DNA of 64,000 bases from Dyella psychrodurans (GTDB taxonomy: Bacteria; Pseudomonadota; Gammaproteobacteria; Xanthomonadales; Rhodanobacteraceae): NCBI RefSeq assembly GCF_003363265.1, contig NZ_QRBF01000001.1:838451-902450 (forward strand). The letters run 5' to 3'. Every line of letters begins with the position of its first letter. The stretch's first letter is position 1. The position numbers were made by a program, and so were the translations under genes. The notes beneath the pieces are model-generated. The model searched no databases. It saw only the letters and a program-made list of their open reading frames with translations, and was not told the DNA's origin. Of this stretch, positions 56,681 through 64,000 are shown piece by piece.

Positions 56681-58606
56681 TTACATCCTGTCCTTGGCGA
56701 TCTCGATATTGGTGTTTGCCTTCAGCATGTCGACGAAACCGTTCGTTTCGAGAAGGCCGTAGTACTGCATCATCTCGCGATACTGCTCGCGACGCTCATC
56801 TTCGGAGATCTTGGACAAATCGCCCGGCTCGACCTTGTCCACAGCGAGTACGGCGTAAACGCCATTGCCCATGGCGATATCCGCATACTGCGATTTGCCA
56901 CTTGCCGGATGCGGCGTCACAAAAGCCTGGGTCCGCACGGACATCGGCACATCCTGCTGGCCCGGCACCGGAATGCGCTGAATTTCGGTTGCCGTTTGCA
57001 GCTGTGCATGCTCCGCCTGAGCGACGGTCGCGATGTCCTCGCCCTTGCTCAACCGATCAACAATGACGTCGGCTTTCTGGTGAGCCGTATCGGCAATACG
57101 CTGGTCGAGGATCTTCTGAATGATCGTGTCGTGCACTTCCGCCAGGGAACGCGGGGAGGCCGGAACGTGCTTGTCCACACGCAGAACGATGGAATCGTTC
57201 TTGCCCAGGTCGATCAAGCTGGAGTTGTTGCCGGCAACGAGCACGTCGTTGGAGAACGCGGCGGCGATCGCCTTGGCATTGGAGGCAACGGCCCCCTGTC
57301 CGCCGGCACGGCTGAACAACGGTACTTCCTTGATCTGGAGTTGCAACGCCTGCGCAGCCGGTTCCAGCGAACCGGGGTTCTGCGATGTGAGATCGGTCAT
57401 CTTGCCGGCCACATCGCTGTACATGCGATCGCGGTCCGAGGCCGTGGCTTCCTTCAGAAGCTGGTCGCGCACTTCCGCATAGGGCTTGGCCTGGCCGCTG
57501 TGGACATCGCGCAGCCAGATGATGTGGTAACCCTCGTCGGAAAGCACCGGCTTGGAAATCTGGCCCTTCTGCAGCGTAAACATCGCCGATTCGAAGGCAG
57601 GGTTGGTCACGCCCTTCTGCAACCAGCCCAAATCGCCGCCTTGCAGCTTGGAACCGACGTCGTCCGAGTTCTGCTGCGCCAGCTTGGCGAAATTGTCGGG
57701 CGTGGCTTCTGCTGCGATCTTGTCTGCTTTCTCCAGGGCAGCCTTTTGCTGCGCTGGCGTCGCGTTCTTCGGCACGTTGATGAGGATATGCGAAACCTCG
57801 CGTTCCTCGGGCATGCCGAAACGCTGGATTTGGTCCTGGTAACGCTTTTTCAGATCGTCTTCGCTGGGTTGTTGCTGCGCGTCGGACTTCAGGTCCGCCG
57901 CGTTCACTTCGATGTATTTCAGCGACACCTGCTCCGGATTCATGAAATCCGCTTGATGAGCCTTGTAGTAATCCTGCACCTGCGCATCGGTCACCTGGCT
58001 ATCCGCCGGTGCCGGACGCGACAGGACGAAGTAGCGAATGTCGCGACGCTGACGCTCGATCTCCAGATAACGATCGACATCGGCATCGGTGATGACGGTG
58101 CTTCCGCTGATGGCATCGGGAAGCAACCCGATCTGCAGAGAGGTGCGTATGTTGCCCTGGAACTTGTCTGGCGTCATGCCGTTGGCGGCCAGCGCGGTGC
58201 GGTACATCTCCGGATCGAACTTGCCGTTGACCTGGAAACTGGGAATGGCCGCAATGGTGTCGCGCAACGCCTGATCGGATACGCGCATGCCGATATCATC
58301 GTTGGCCTGCAACAGCACCTGCTGGCCGACCAGCTGGTCGAGTACGCGCTGCTTGAACTCGGGCTTGTCGAGCATCGCCGAGTCGAATCGGTCACCCATC
58401 TGGGTACTCAGCTCCCGACGCTTGTCGTTCATGGCGTCCTGAAACTGCTGCTGGCTGATCTCTCGCTTGCCGATCTTGGCGACGAAGGTATCAGCCTGAG
58501 CGCTGAAGTAACCTTCAATGCCGAAGAAGGACATCGCAAATACGGCAACGCCCAGCACGATAATGGCTGGCCATCCATGTATTTTGTCACGTAGTGACTG
58601 CAGCAT
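56681..58606 (-). CDS. ppiD: SurA N-domain/parvulin periplasmic chaperone PpiD
   Basis: The 641-residue protein has a short cytoplasmic N-terminus, one membrane helix (about 13-35: WPAIIVLGVAVFAMSFFG), a SurA-like N-terminal domain (about 40-190), a parvulin domain (about 265-360: REVSHILINVP, LGWLQKG, SEDGYHIIWL-type region) and a long C-terminal helical domain. It sits at the Sec translocon and chaperones emerging periplasmic proteins. It follows the hupB-tRNA unit, preserving the lon-hupB-ppiD order, but a terminator precedes it. Confidence 0.93.
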   Translation of the reverse strand: MLQSLRDKIHGWPAIIVLGVAVFAMSFFGIEGYFSAQADTFVAKIGKREISQQQFQDAMNDKRRELSTQMGDRFDSAMLDKPEFKQRVLDQLVGQQVLLQANDDIGMRVSDQALRDTIAAIPSFQVNGKFDPEMYRTALAANGMTPDKFQGNIRTSLQIGLLPDAISGSTVITDADVDRYLEIERQRRDIRYFVLSRPAPADSQVTDAQVQDYYKAHQADFMNPEQVSLKYIEVNAADLKSDAQQQPSEDDLKKRYQDQIQRFGMPEEREVSHILINVPKNATPAQQKAALEKADKIAAEATPDNFAKLAQQNSDDVGSKLQGGDLGWLQKGVTNPAFESAMFTLQKGQISKPVLSDEGYHIIWLRDVHSGQAKPYAEVRDQLLKEATASDRDRMYSDVAGKMTDLTSQNPGSLEPAAQALQLQIKEVPLFSRAGGQGAVASNAKAIAAAFSNDVLVAGNNSSLIDLGKNDSIVLRVDKHVPASPRSLAEVHDTIIQKILDQRIADTAHQKADVIVDRLSKGEDIATVAQAEHAQLQTATEIQRIPVPGQQDVPMSVRTQAFVTPHPASGKSQYADIAMGNGVYAVLAVDKVEPGDLSKISEDERREQYREMMQYYGLLETNGFVDMLKANTNIEIAKDRM

Positions 58607-58671
58607 GAGTTCTTCTCGCGATGATGTTGGCGCGTTTGTGCGCGTAACCTGGACAGCATGAATCTAAACAA

Positions 58672-58696
58672 CAAGGGCGCCACACGGGCGCCCTTG
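58672..58696 (-). terminator. terminator after the hupB-tRNA unit
   Basis: The 10-bp perfect stem CAAGGGCGCC / GGCGCCCTTG is followed on the minus strand by TTGTTT. It lies 7 nt after tRNA-Asp. Confidence 0.8.
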
Positions 58697-58703
58697 GAAA
58701 ACG

Positions 58704-58780
58704 TGGCGGAGCGGACGGGACTCGAACCCGCGACCTCCGGCGTGACAGGCCAGCATTCTAACCGACTGAACTACCGCTCC
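58704..58780 (-). tRNA. tRNA-Asp (GTC), copy 2
   Basis: The 77-nt sequence is identical to the plus-strand tRNA-Asp at 45702-45778, including encoded CCA. It follows tRNA-Val by 6 nt. Confidence 0.97.
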
Positions 58781-58786
58781 ACATTC

Positions 58787-58861
58787 TGGTGGGTGCTGTA
58801 GGGATCGAACCTACGACCCTCGCCTTGTAAGGGCGACGCTCTACCGCTGAGCTAAGCACCC
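58787..58861 (-). tRNA. tRNA-Val (TAC)
   Basis: The 75-nt cloverleaf has acceptor stem GGGTGCT/AGCACCC, anticodon loop CTTACAA giving TAC, and an encoded CCA end. It starts only 17 nt after the hupB stop with no room for a promoter of its own. Confidence 0.96.
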
Positions 58862-58878
58862 GGACCCCATAGGGCCGC

Positions 58879-59151
58879 TTAGTTTAGGGCGTCCTTGAGC
58901 GTCTTGCCAGCCTTGAAAGCCGGAACTTTGGAGGCGGCAATCTTGATCTCTTCGTTCGTACGGGGATTACGGCCGGTACGGGCGGCACGGCTGCGCACCG
59001 TGAAGGTGCCAAAGCCAACCACCGACACATCCTCACCGTTCTTCAGCGCCTTCTGCACGGTTTCGAAGAAAGCCTCCAGTGCACGGCCGGCATCGGCCTT
59101 GGTCAACTCTGCATGTTCGGCCACGGCATTGATCAGATCGGTTTTATTCAT
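58879..59151 (-). CDS. hupB: DNA-binding protein HU-beta
   Basis: The 90-residue nucleoid protein begins [25 protein letters not shown] and has the DNA-binding arm with [22 protein letters not shown], ending in KTLKDALN. It compacts and bends DNA. A well-formed promoter lies about 146 nt upstream. tRNA-Val follows 17 nt after the stop, so hupB and two tRNAs likely form one primary transcript that must be processed. Confidence 0.96.
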   Translation of the reverse strand: MNKTDLINAVAEHAELTKADAGRALEAFFETVQKALKNGEDVSVVGFGTFTVRSRAARTGRNPRTNEEIKIAASKVPAFKAGKTLKDALN

Positions 59152-59297
59152 TGAGTTACTCCCTTGAACAGGTATTCGGCCCGCGGATAGGTTTGGGACG
59201 GGACAACGCAGGAAAGGATCATTGATTGACGGAAGGCGTTGCCACGCGATCCCGCATCACTGTGCATTCTGCTGAAGCCCCAGGATGGCGGTGAGCC

Positions 59298-59326
59298 TTT
59301 ATACCAGCGCCCCTCAGGGTCCGCAA
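59298..59326 (-). promoter_or_regulatory. sigma-70 promoter of hupB
   Basis: On the minus strand TTGCGG (59321-59326) and TATAAA (59298-59303) are separated by exactly 17 bp, with a TGG extended -10. It predicts a hupB leader of about 140 nt. Confidence 0.7.
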
Positions 59327-59429
59327 TACAAGTAGTACCAACGCTTTGCGGGGGTTCATCGACATAAAGAGATTCACAGCCGCATACCATGCAACTGTTG
59401 TTTAACAACGGTATTGCACGAGATGAAAC

Positions 59430-59453
59430 AGGCGACACGCGTAACGTGTCGCC
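59430..59453 (-). terminator. probable terminator after lon
   Basis: The hairpin AGGCGACACG / CGTGTCGCCT lies 27 nt after the lon stop. The following minus-strand sequence GTTTCATC has only a short T-run, so termination strength is uncertain. Confidence 0.5.
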
Positions 59454-59480
59454 TATCGCAGATTGCGCAACGCAATGCGC

Positions 59481-61991
59481 TCAATGCGTGCGCGATGGCG
59501 CCTCGGAGCCGTCTTCGTGTGACGCACCTTCGGCCGTCGAGGCAGACGATTCCGCGTCTTTGGCGGGCAACGGCTGCAACGGGCGCTCCAACGCAATATC
59601 GAGAACTTCGTCGATCCAGCGTACTGGATGAATTTCCAGCGATCCGGTGATGTTCTCCGGAATGTCGGCCAAATCCTTGCGGTTCTCGTCCGGAATGATC
59701 ACGGTGGTGATGCCGCCGCGATGCGCCGCGAGCAGTTTTTCCTTCAGGCCACCGATCGGCAGCACGCGACCGCGCAGCGTGATTTCACCTGTCATCGCCA
59801 CTTCGGAACGAACCGGCACTTTCGTCAGCGCCGATACTAGTGCCGTGCACATCGCGATACCTGCGCTGGGACCATCTTTGGGCGTGGCACCTTCGGGCAC
59901 GTGAATGTGCAAGTCGAATTTCTCGTGGAAATCAGGATCGATACCGAGCTGGCCCGCGCGTGCGCGAACGACCGAAAGCGCAGCCTGGATCGATTCCTTC
60001 ATGACATCGCCCAACTGGCCGGTATGCACCTGACGCCCCTTGCCCGGAACGATCGATGCTTCGATGCTCAGCAGGTCGCCACCCACTTGCGTCCATGCAA
60101 GGCCCGTCACCAGACCAACTTCGTTCTGCAGCTCCTTGCGCCCAAAGTCGAAGCGACGCACGCCCAGATACTGGTCAAGGTTAGCCGAGTCGACACGCAC
60201 CTTGCCCGGAGCGGCTGCTTTCGCCTTGCTCTTCTTGGTTTCCACTGCCTTCGACTTCTCGGTCGCTTTCTTGCGTTCGCCAAGCGTCAATTGCTTCACC
60301 ACCTTGCGGCAGATCTTGGAAATCTCACGCTCGAGATTGCGCACGCCGGACTCGCGTGTGTAGTAGCGCACGATGTCGCGCACCGCTTCCTGGTCCACCG
60401 TCACTTCGTCCGGCTTCAAGCCGTTCGCCTTGATCTGCTTGGGCAGCAGGTATTTCTGCGCGATCCCCAGCTTCTCATCCTCGGTGTATCCCGGGATGCG
60501 AATAACTTCCATGCGATCCAGCAGCGGGCCGGGAATATTCAGCGAGTTCGCCGTGGCGATCCACATCACCTCGGAAAGATCGAGATCGACTTCCAGGTAA
60601 TGGTCGTTGAACGCATGGTTCTGCTCGGGGTCGAGCACTTCGAGCAACGCGGACGACGGATCGCCGCGGAAGTCCATCGACATCTTGTCGATTTCATCGA
60701 GCACGAACAGCGGATTCTTGGTACCCACCTTGTTCATGTTCTGCACGATGCGCCCCGGCATCGAGCCGATGTAGGTACGACGATGGCCGCGAATTTCGGC
60801 TTCGTCGCGCACACCGCCCAAGCTCATGCGGACAAACTTGCGGTTCGTCGCCTTGGCAATCGACTGGCCGAGCGAGGTCTTGCCCACGCCGGGCGGACCG
60901 ACGAGACAAAGGATCGGGCCCTTCATCGCGCTCACGCGCTGCTGCACGGCGAGGTATTCAAGAATGCGTTCCTTGACCTTCTCCAGACCGAAGTGATCGG
61001 CATCGAGCACGTCTTGCGCGAGCGCGAGATCCTTGCGCACCTTGCTGCGCTTTTTCCACGGCACGCCGATCAGCCAATCCAGATAGTTGCGCACGACCGT
61101 GGCTTCCGCCGACATCGGCGACATCTGCTTGAGCTTGCCGAATTCCTGCCGTGCCTTCACCAGAACAGGCTTGGGCATGCCGGATTCTTCGATCTTCTTT
61201 TGCAGCTCTTCGATTTCGTTGGGGCCGTCTTCGCTTTCACCCAGTTCTTTCTGGATGGCCTTCATCTGTTCGTTGAGGTAGTACTCGCGCTGGCTCTTTT
61301 CCATCTGCGACTTGACGCGGCCGCGGATGCGCTTTTCCACCTGCTGCAAATCGATCTCGCCGTCGACGAGGCCGATCAACAATTCCAGACGCTGGCCGAC
61401 GTCGGCGGTTTCCAGCACCTTCTGCTTGTCGGACATGCGCACAGTGAGATGCGCGGCAATCGAATCGGCGAGACGCGAAGGATCGTCGATGCCGGAAAGT
61501 GTTGCGAGCACCTCGGGCGGCAGCTTGCGGCTCTGCTTCACGAGCTGTTCGAACAGCGACACCAGCGTGCGCGAGACGACATCGAGCTCGCGTTCCTTGA
61601 CGCTGTACACCGGCTCGATAACGCGCGAACGCGCAATGAGCATGCCAGCATCGTCGTGATATTCCTCAATCGCCACGCGCGACTGACCTTCCACCAGCAC
61701 TTTCACGGTGCCATCGGGAAGCTTTAACAGTTGCAACACACCGGCGAGCGTACCGATTTCGTGAAGATCCTTGATCGCAGGATCGTCGATATCCGGGCTC
61801 TTCTGGGCGACCAGGAGAATCTGACGCTCGCCTTCCATCGCACGTTCGAGCGCACGCATGGATTTGTCGCGGCCGACGAACAGTGGAATCACCATGTGCG
61901 GGTAAACCACGACGTCGCGCAACGGAAGCACTGGCAGTGCGTCTACAAGAGCACCCGTGGTAGTTGCGGTAGATGCGGCACTTTTTGCCAT
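59481..61991 (-). CDS. lon: ATP-dependent protease Lon
   Basis: Lon degrades misfolded and regulatory proteins in the cytosol. The 836 residues comprise the LAN substrate-binding domain (about 15-215), the AAA+ module with Walker [10 protein letters not shown], sensor and arginine elements, and the protease domain with the catalytic serine in [10 protein letters not shown] (S709) and lysine further on in [15 protein letters not shown] Lys/Ala-rich insertion ([20 protein letters not shown]) separates the AAA+ and protease domains. It ends in a Ser/Glu-rich tail. The start is the ATG at 61991. Confidence 0.97.
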   Translation of the reverse strand: MAKSAASTATTTGALVDALPVLPLRDVVVYPHMVIPLFVGRDKSMRALERAMEGERQILLVAQKSPDIDDPAIKDLHEIGTLAGVLQLLKLPDGTVKVLVEGQSRVAIEEYHDDAGMLIARSRVIEPVYSVKERELDVVSRTLVSLFEQLVKQSRKLPPEVLATLSGIDDPSRLADSIAAHLTVRMSDKQKVLETADVGQRLELLIGLVDGEIDLQQVEKRIRGRVKSQMEKSQREYYLNEQMKAIQKELGESEDGPNEIEELQKKIEESGMPKPVLVKARQEFGKLKQMSPMSAEATVVRNYLDWLIGVPWKKRSKVRKDLALAQDVLDADHFGLEKVKERILEYLAVQQRVSAMKGPILCLVGPPGVGKTSLGQSIAKATNRKFVRMSLGGVRDEAEIRGHRRTYIGSMPGRIVQNMNKVGTKNPLFVLDEIDKMSMDFRGDPSSALLEVLDPEQNHAFNDHYLEVDLDLSEVMWIATANSLNIPGPLLDRMEVIRIPGYTEDEKLGIAQKYLLPKQIKANGLKPDEVTVDQEAVRDIVRYYTRESGVRNLEREISKICRKVVKQLTLGERKKATEKSKAVETKKSKAKAAAPGKVRVDSANLDQYLGVRRFDFGRKELQNEVGLVTGLAWTQVGGDLLSIEASIVPGKGRQVHTGQLGDVMKESIQAALSVVRARAGQLGIDPDFHEKFDLHIHVPEGATPKDGPSAGIAMCTALVSALTKVPVRSEVAMTGEITLRGRVLPIGGLKEKLLAAHRGGITTVIIPDENRKDLADIPENITGSLEIHPVRWIDEVLDIALERPLQPLPAKDAESSASTAEGASHEDGSEAPSRTH

Positions 61992-62105
61992 CGCAGGAAA
62001 TCTCTCGCGAAAAATTAAGACGGACGGCCCCGACACTGCGCCGAGGTCACTGTCTCGTCAAGTGGAGGCGTTACGAGCGGCAGTCAAGTGCCGGCCCGAT
62101 AACGA

Positions 62106-62140
62106 AAAACAGACGGCCCCAGCGTCAACCGCTGGGGCCG
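62106..62140 (-). terminator. rho-independent terminator after clpX
   Basis: The 11-bp perfect stem CGGCCCCAGCG / CGCTGGGGCCG (62114-62140) is followed on the minus strand by TCTGTTTTTCG. It begins 22 nt after the clpX stop and separates clpPX from lon. Confidence 0.88.
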
Positions 62141-62162
62141 CAGATGGCGGATGTTGTGACGA

Positions 62163-63464
62163 TCAGGCTGCAGCGTCGCCGCTTTCGCTGCCAATGCGCC
62201 CCTGCTGCTGCAGATTTCCGCGATAGATGAGGTAGGGCTCGGCCTGCCCCTCGATCACGGCATCGTCCACCACGACCTTGCTGACGTGCTCCAGCGACGG
62301 CAGCTCGTACATGGTGTCCAGCAATACCTGCTCGAGAATGGTGCGCAAGCCGCGTGCACCCGTCTTACGCTTGAGCGCCTTGCGGGCCACCGCCTGCAAC
62401 GCCTCCGGACGGAATTCCAGGTCGACGCCTTCCATCTCGAACAACTTGCGGAACTGCTTGGTCACGGCGTTGCGCGGCTCGGTGAGAATCTTCACCAGCG
62501 CGTCTTCGTCCAGTTCATCCAGCGTCGCCACCACAGGCAGGCGGCCGACGAACTCCGGAATCAGACCGAAACGCACCAAGTCAGAGGGTTCGACTTCAGC
62601 CAGCACCTTGCCGAGATTTTCCGTGCGCTCTTTCGAACGCACTTCGGCGGAGAAGCCGATGCCGGTCGTTTCGGAGCGCTGCTGGATCACTTTCTCCAGA
62701 CCCGCGAACGCACCACCGCAGATGAACAGGATGTTCTTGGTGTCGACCTGCAGGAATTCCTGCTGCGGATGCTTGCGACCGCCCTGCGGCGGCACCGAGG
62801 CCAGGGTGCCTTCGATAAGCTTCAAAAGCGCCTGCTGCACGCCTTCGCCGGAAACGTCGCGCGTGATCGACGGGTTTTCGCTCTTGCGCGAGATCTTGTC
62901 GATCTCGTCGATGTAGACGATGCCCGACTGCGCCTTCTCGACGTCGTAGTCGCACTTCTGCAACAGCTTTTGAATAATGTTCTCGACGTCCTCGCCCACG
63001 TAGCCGGCTTCGGTCAGGGTGGTGGCGTCGGCGATCGTGAACGGAACGTTGAGCAGACGTGCAAGCGTTTCCGCCAGCAGCGTCTTGCCCGAACCGGTCG
63101 GACCGATCAGCAGGATGTTGGACTTGCCCAGCTCGATTTCGTCGCTGCGCTGGCGAGACTCCATCCGCTTGTAATGGTTGTAAACCGCCACGGCCAATGC
63201 TTTCTTGGCGCGCGTCTGCCCGACCACGTACTGGTCGAGGGTCTCCATGATTTCCTTGGGCTTGGGCAGCTGGCTACGCCCGGAGGCGGCCTTCTCCTCC
63301 AGCTCCTCACGGATGATGTCGTTGCACAGCTCCACGCACTCGTCGCAGATGAACACGGACGGACCCGCGATCAGCTTGCGCACTTCGTGCTGGCTCTTGC
63401 CACAGAAGGAGCAGTAGAGAATCTTGCCGCTGTCGTTGGAACGGCCCTGCCGCTCGTCGCTCAT
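62163..63464 (-). CDS. clpX: ATP-dependent Clp protease ATP-binding subunit ClpX
   Basis: ClpX unfolds tagged substrates and feeds them to ClpP. The 433-residue protein has an N-terminal zinc-binding domain with C18/C21 (CSFCGKS) and C40/C43 (CDECVEL), Walker [16 protein letters not shown], Walker [10 protein letters not shown], the pore loop region with GYVGEDVE and the C-terminal small AAA domain. It lies downstream of clpP in the same direction; the 109-bp gap has a strong hairpin. Confidence 0.97.
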   Translation of the reverse strand: MSDERQGRSNDSGKILYCSFCGKSQHEVRKLIAGPSVFICDECVELCNDIIREELEEKAASGRSQLPKPKEIMETLDQYVVGQTRAKKALAVAVYNHYKRMESRQRSDEIELGKSNILLIGPTGSGKTLLAETLARLLNVPFTIADATTLTEAGYVGEDVENIIQKLLQKCDYDVEKAQSGIVYIDEIDKISRKSENPSITRDVSGEGVQQALLKLIEGTLASVPPQGGRKHPQQEFLQVDTKNILFICGGAFAGLEKVIQQRSETTGIGFSAEVRSKERTENLGKVLAEVEPSDLVRFGLIPEFVGRLPVVATLDELDEDALVKILTEPRNAVTKQFRKLFEMEGVDLEFRPEALQAVARKALKRKTGARGLRTILEQVLLDTMYELPSLEHVSKVVVDDAVIEGQAEPYLIYRGNLQQQGRIGSESGDAAA

Positions 63465-63511
63465 TCGTTTGATCCTGCTGAAAAATCCCGGTACGGGTCG
63501 AGAATAGCACA

Positions 63512-63543
63512 GGGTCCCGAGTCCGCACCCGGACGCGGGACCC
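63512..63543. repeat. strong clpP-clpX intergenic hairpin
   Basis: GGGTCCCG-a-GTCCG (63512-63525) pairs with CGGAC-g-CGGGACCC (63530-63543): 13 base pairs with one mismatch and a 4-nt loop. No T-tract follows on the minus strand, so it is more likely an mRNA processing or stability element than a terminator. A TATTCT hexamer lies just beyond it (minus strand) and could be part of a clpX promoter. Confidence 0.6.
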
Positions 63544-63573
63544 CTGTATGTCTAAAGCTTGGATCGGCCGAAA

Positions 63574-64000
63574 TCAGGCCGACTTGACCGTTTCGACGGC
63601 CCGGCGGTCCAGAACGGCATCGATCAGGCCGTATTCCTTGGCGGCTTCGGCGCTCATGAAGCGGTCGCGCTCCATGTCACGCTCGATCTTGTCCAGGGGC
63701 TGGCCGGTATGCTGAACGTAAATGTCGTTCAGGCGGCGACGCAGGTACAGGATTTCCTGGGCCTGGATCTCGATGTCGGTGGCCTGGCCGCGGGCACCGC
63801 CCGACGGCTGGTGAATCATCACGCGCGAGTTGGGCAGCGAGTAGCGCTTGCCCTTGGCGCCGGCCATCAGGAGCAACGAGGCTGCACTGCAGGCCTGGCC
63901 GATGCACATGGTGCTCACATCGGGCTTGACGAACTGCATGGTGTCGTAGATCGCCAGGCCCGCCGTGACAGCGCCGCCCGGGCTGTTGATGTACAGATGA
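63574..64000 (-). CDS. clpP: ATP-dependent Clp protease proteolytic subunit ClpP (5' end outside window)
   Basis: The open frame continues off the right edge, so the N-terminal part (about 65-70 residues) is missing. The visible 141 residues start [21 protein letters not shown], with the catalytic serine in IGQACSAAS and histidine in [21 protein letters not shown]. The handle region and C-terminus follow and it ends VETVKSA. The [11 protein letters not shown] stretch is a slight variant of the usual GQAASMGA. An internal ATG at 63939 is not the start. Confidence 0.95.
   Translation of the reverse strand, partial: HLYINSPGGAVTAGLAIYDTMQFVKPDVSTMCIGQACSAASLLLMAGAKGKRYSLPNSRVMIHQPSGGARGQATDIEIQAQEILYLRRRLNDIYVQHTGQPLDKIERDMERDRFMSAEAAKEYGLIDAVLDRRAVETVKSA

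Larger units (their letters stand above)
59152..59480. other. lon-hupB intergenic region
   Basis: This 329-bp stretch holds the hupB leader and promoter (59298-59326), the probable lon terminator hairpin (59430-59453) and a GTTGTTTAACAAC palindrome around 59398-59410. No further gene is supported; an open frame across the leader (59148-59438, minus) lacks a ribosome binding site and family resemblance. Confidence 0.7.

Noticed and set aside
59901-61727. A 608-codon open frame on the plus strand opposite lon
   Set aside because: It is rich in His, Arg and Ala with no domain pattern and lies wholly antisense to lon; high GC leaves such frames open. The same applies to other long antisense frames at 16458-17978, 30322-31713, 47702-49639, 56909-58594 and 62286-63587.
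61992-62105. Heat-shock (sigma-32) promoter for lon
   Set aside because: Two CACTTGAC motifs 35 bp apart (minus strand) resemble a sigma-32 -35, but no CCCCAT-like -10 follows at the right distance, so I do not call it.

Overview
The window is a gene-dense, high-GC (about 60%) piece of a gammaproteobacterial chromosome. The protein sequences and gene order (rpoE-rseA-mucD, lepA-lepB-rnc-era-recO, clpP-clpX-lon-hupB-tRNA-ppiD, CYTH-nagZ-hpt-mtiP, dnaQ/rnhA next to gloB-mltD) best fit the Xanthomonadales, most likely Rhodanobacteraceae (Dyella, Rhodanobacter, Luteibacter type). That placement is an inference from gene content; no 16S gene is present. I see no prophage, integrase, transposase, CRISPR array or defence island. 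Almost everything is core housekeeping.

Layout. 0-7.7 kb: trxB, a DUF482 acyltransferase, aat, an HD-GYP protein, an acetyl-CoA hydrolase/transferase and a phospholipase D-type synthase. 7.8-18 kb: xseA, an acetolactate synthase plus aldehyde dehydrogenase pair, a divergent AraC regulator/zinc alcohol dehydrogenase pair, a YdcF-like protein, a YigZ protein and an ABC exporter. 18-25 kb (minus strand): a cold-shock protein, the CYTH-nagZ-hpt-mtiP operon, a 255-bp nested inverted-repeat element, rlmD and a large AsmA/YdbH-like periplasmic protein. 25-34.7 kb: a response regulator with an HPt domain, then two minus-strand stress/maturation operons: lepA-lepB-DUF4845-rnc-era-recO, and rpoE-rseA-mucD with its own sigma-E-type promoter. 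34.8-45.3 kb: a GGDEF/EAL protein coupled to an unrecognised 163-aa protein, a second repeat region, a FadJ-like beta-oxidation enzyme, ugd-slyX-DUF2058, fkpA (with a sigma-E-like promoter) and a CPA2 antiporter. 45.4-50.8 kb: a tRNA-Ala/Glu/Asp operon, DUF1249-ppsR divergent from ppsA, a second small signal peptidase I and tRNA-Ser. 50.9-56.6 kb: a PP2C phosphatase, dnaQ, rnhA, a methyltransferase, gloB, mltD and fabI. 56.7-64 kb (minus): ppiD, tRNA-Asp, tRNA-Val, hupB, lon, clpX and the start-truncated clpP.

A strong theme is envelope and protein quality control: RpoE/RseA/MucD, FkpA, PpiD, two signal peptidases, Lon, ClpXP and MltD/NagZ wall turnover. Two nearly identically spaced sigma-E-like promoters (upstream of rpoE and of fkpA) tie part of this together. 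The least explained parts are the nested inverted-repeat element at 21413-21665, its possible relative at 38008-38100, and the small unknown gene translationally coupled to the GGDEF/EAL protein. I found no clear candidate for a wholly new multi-gene system.
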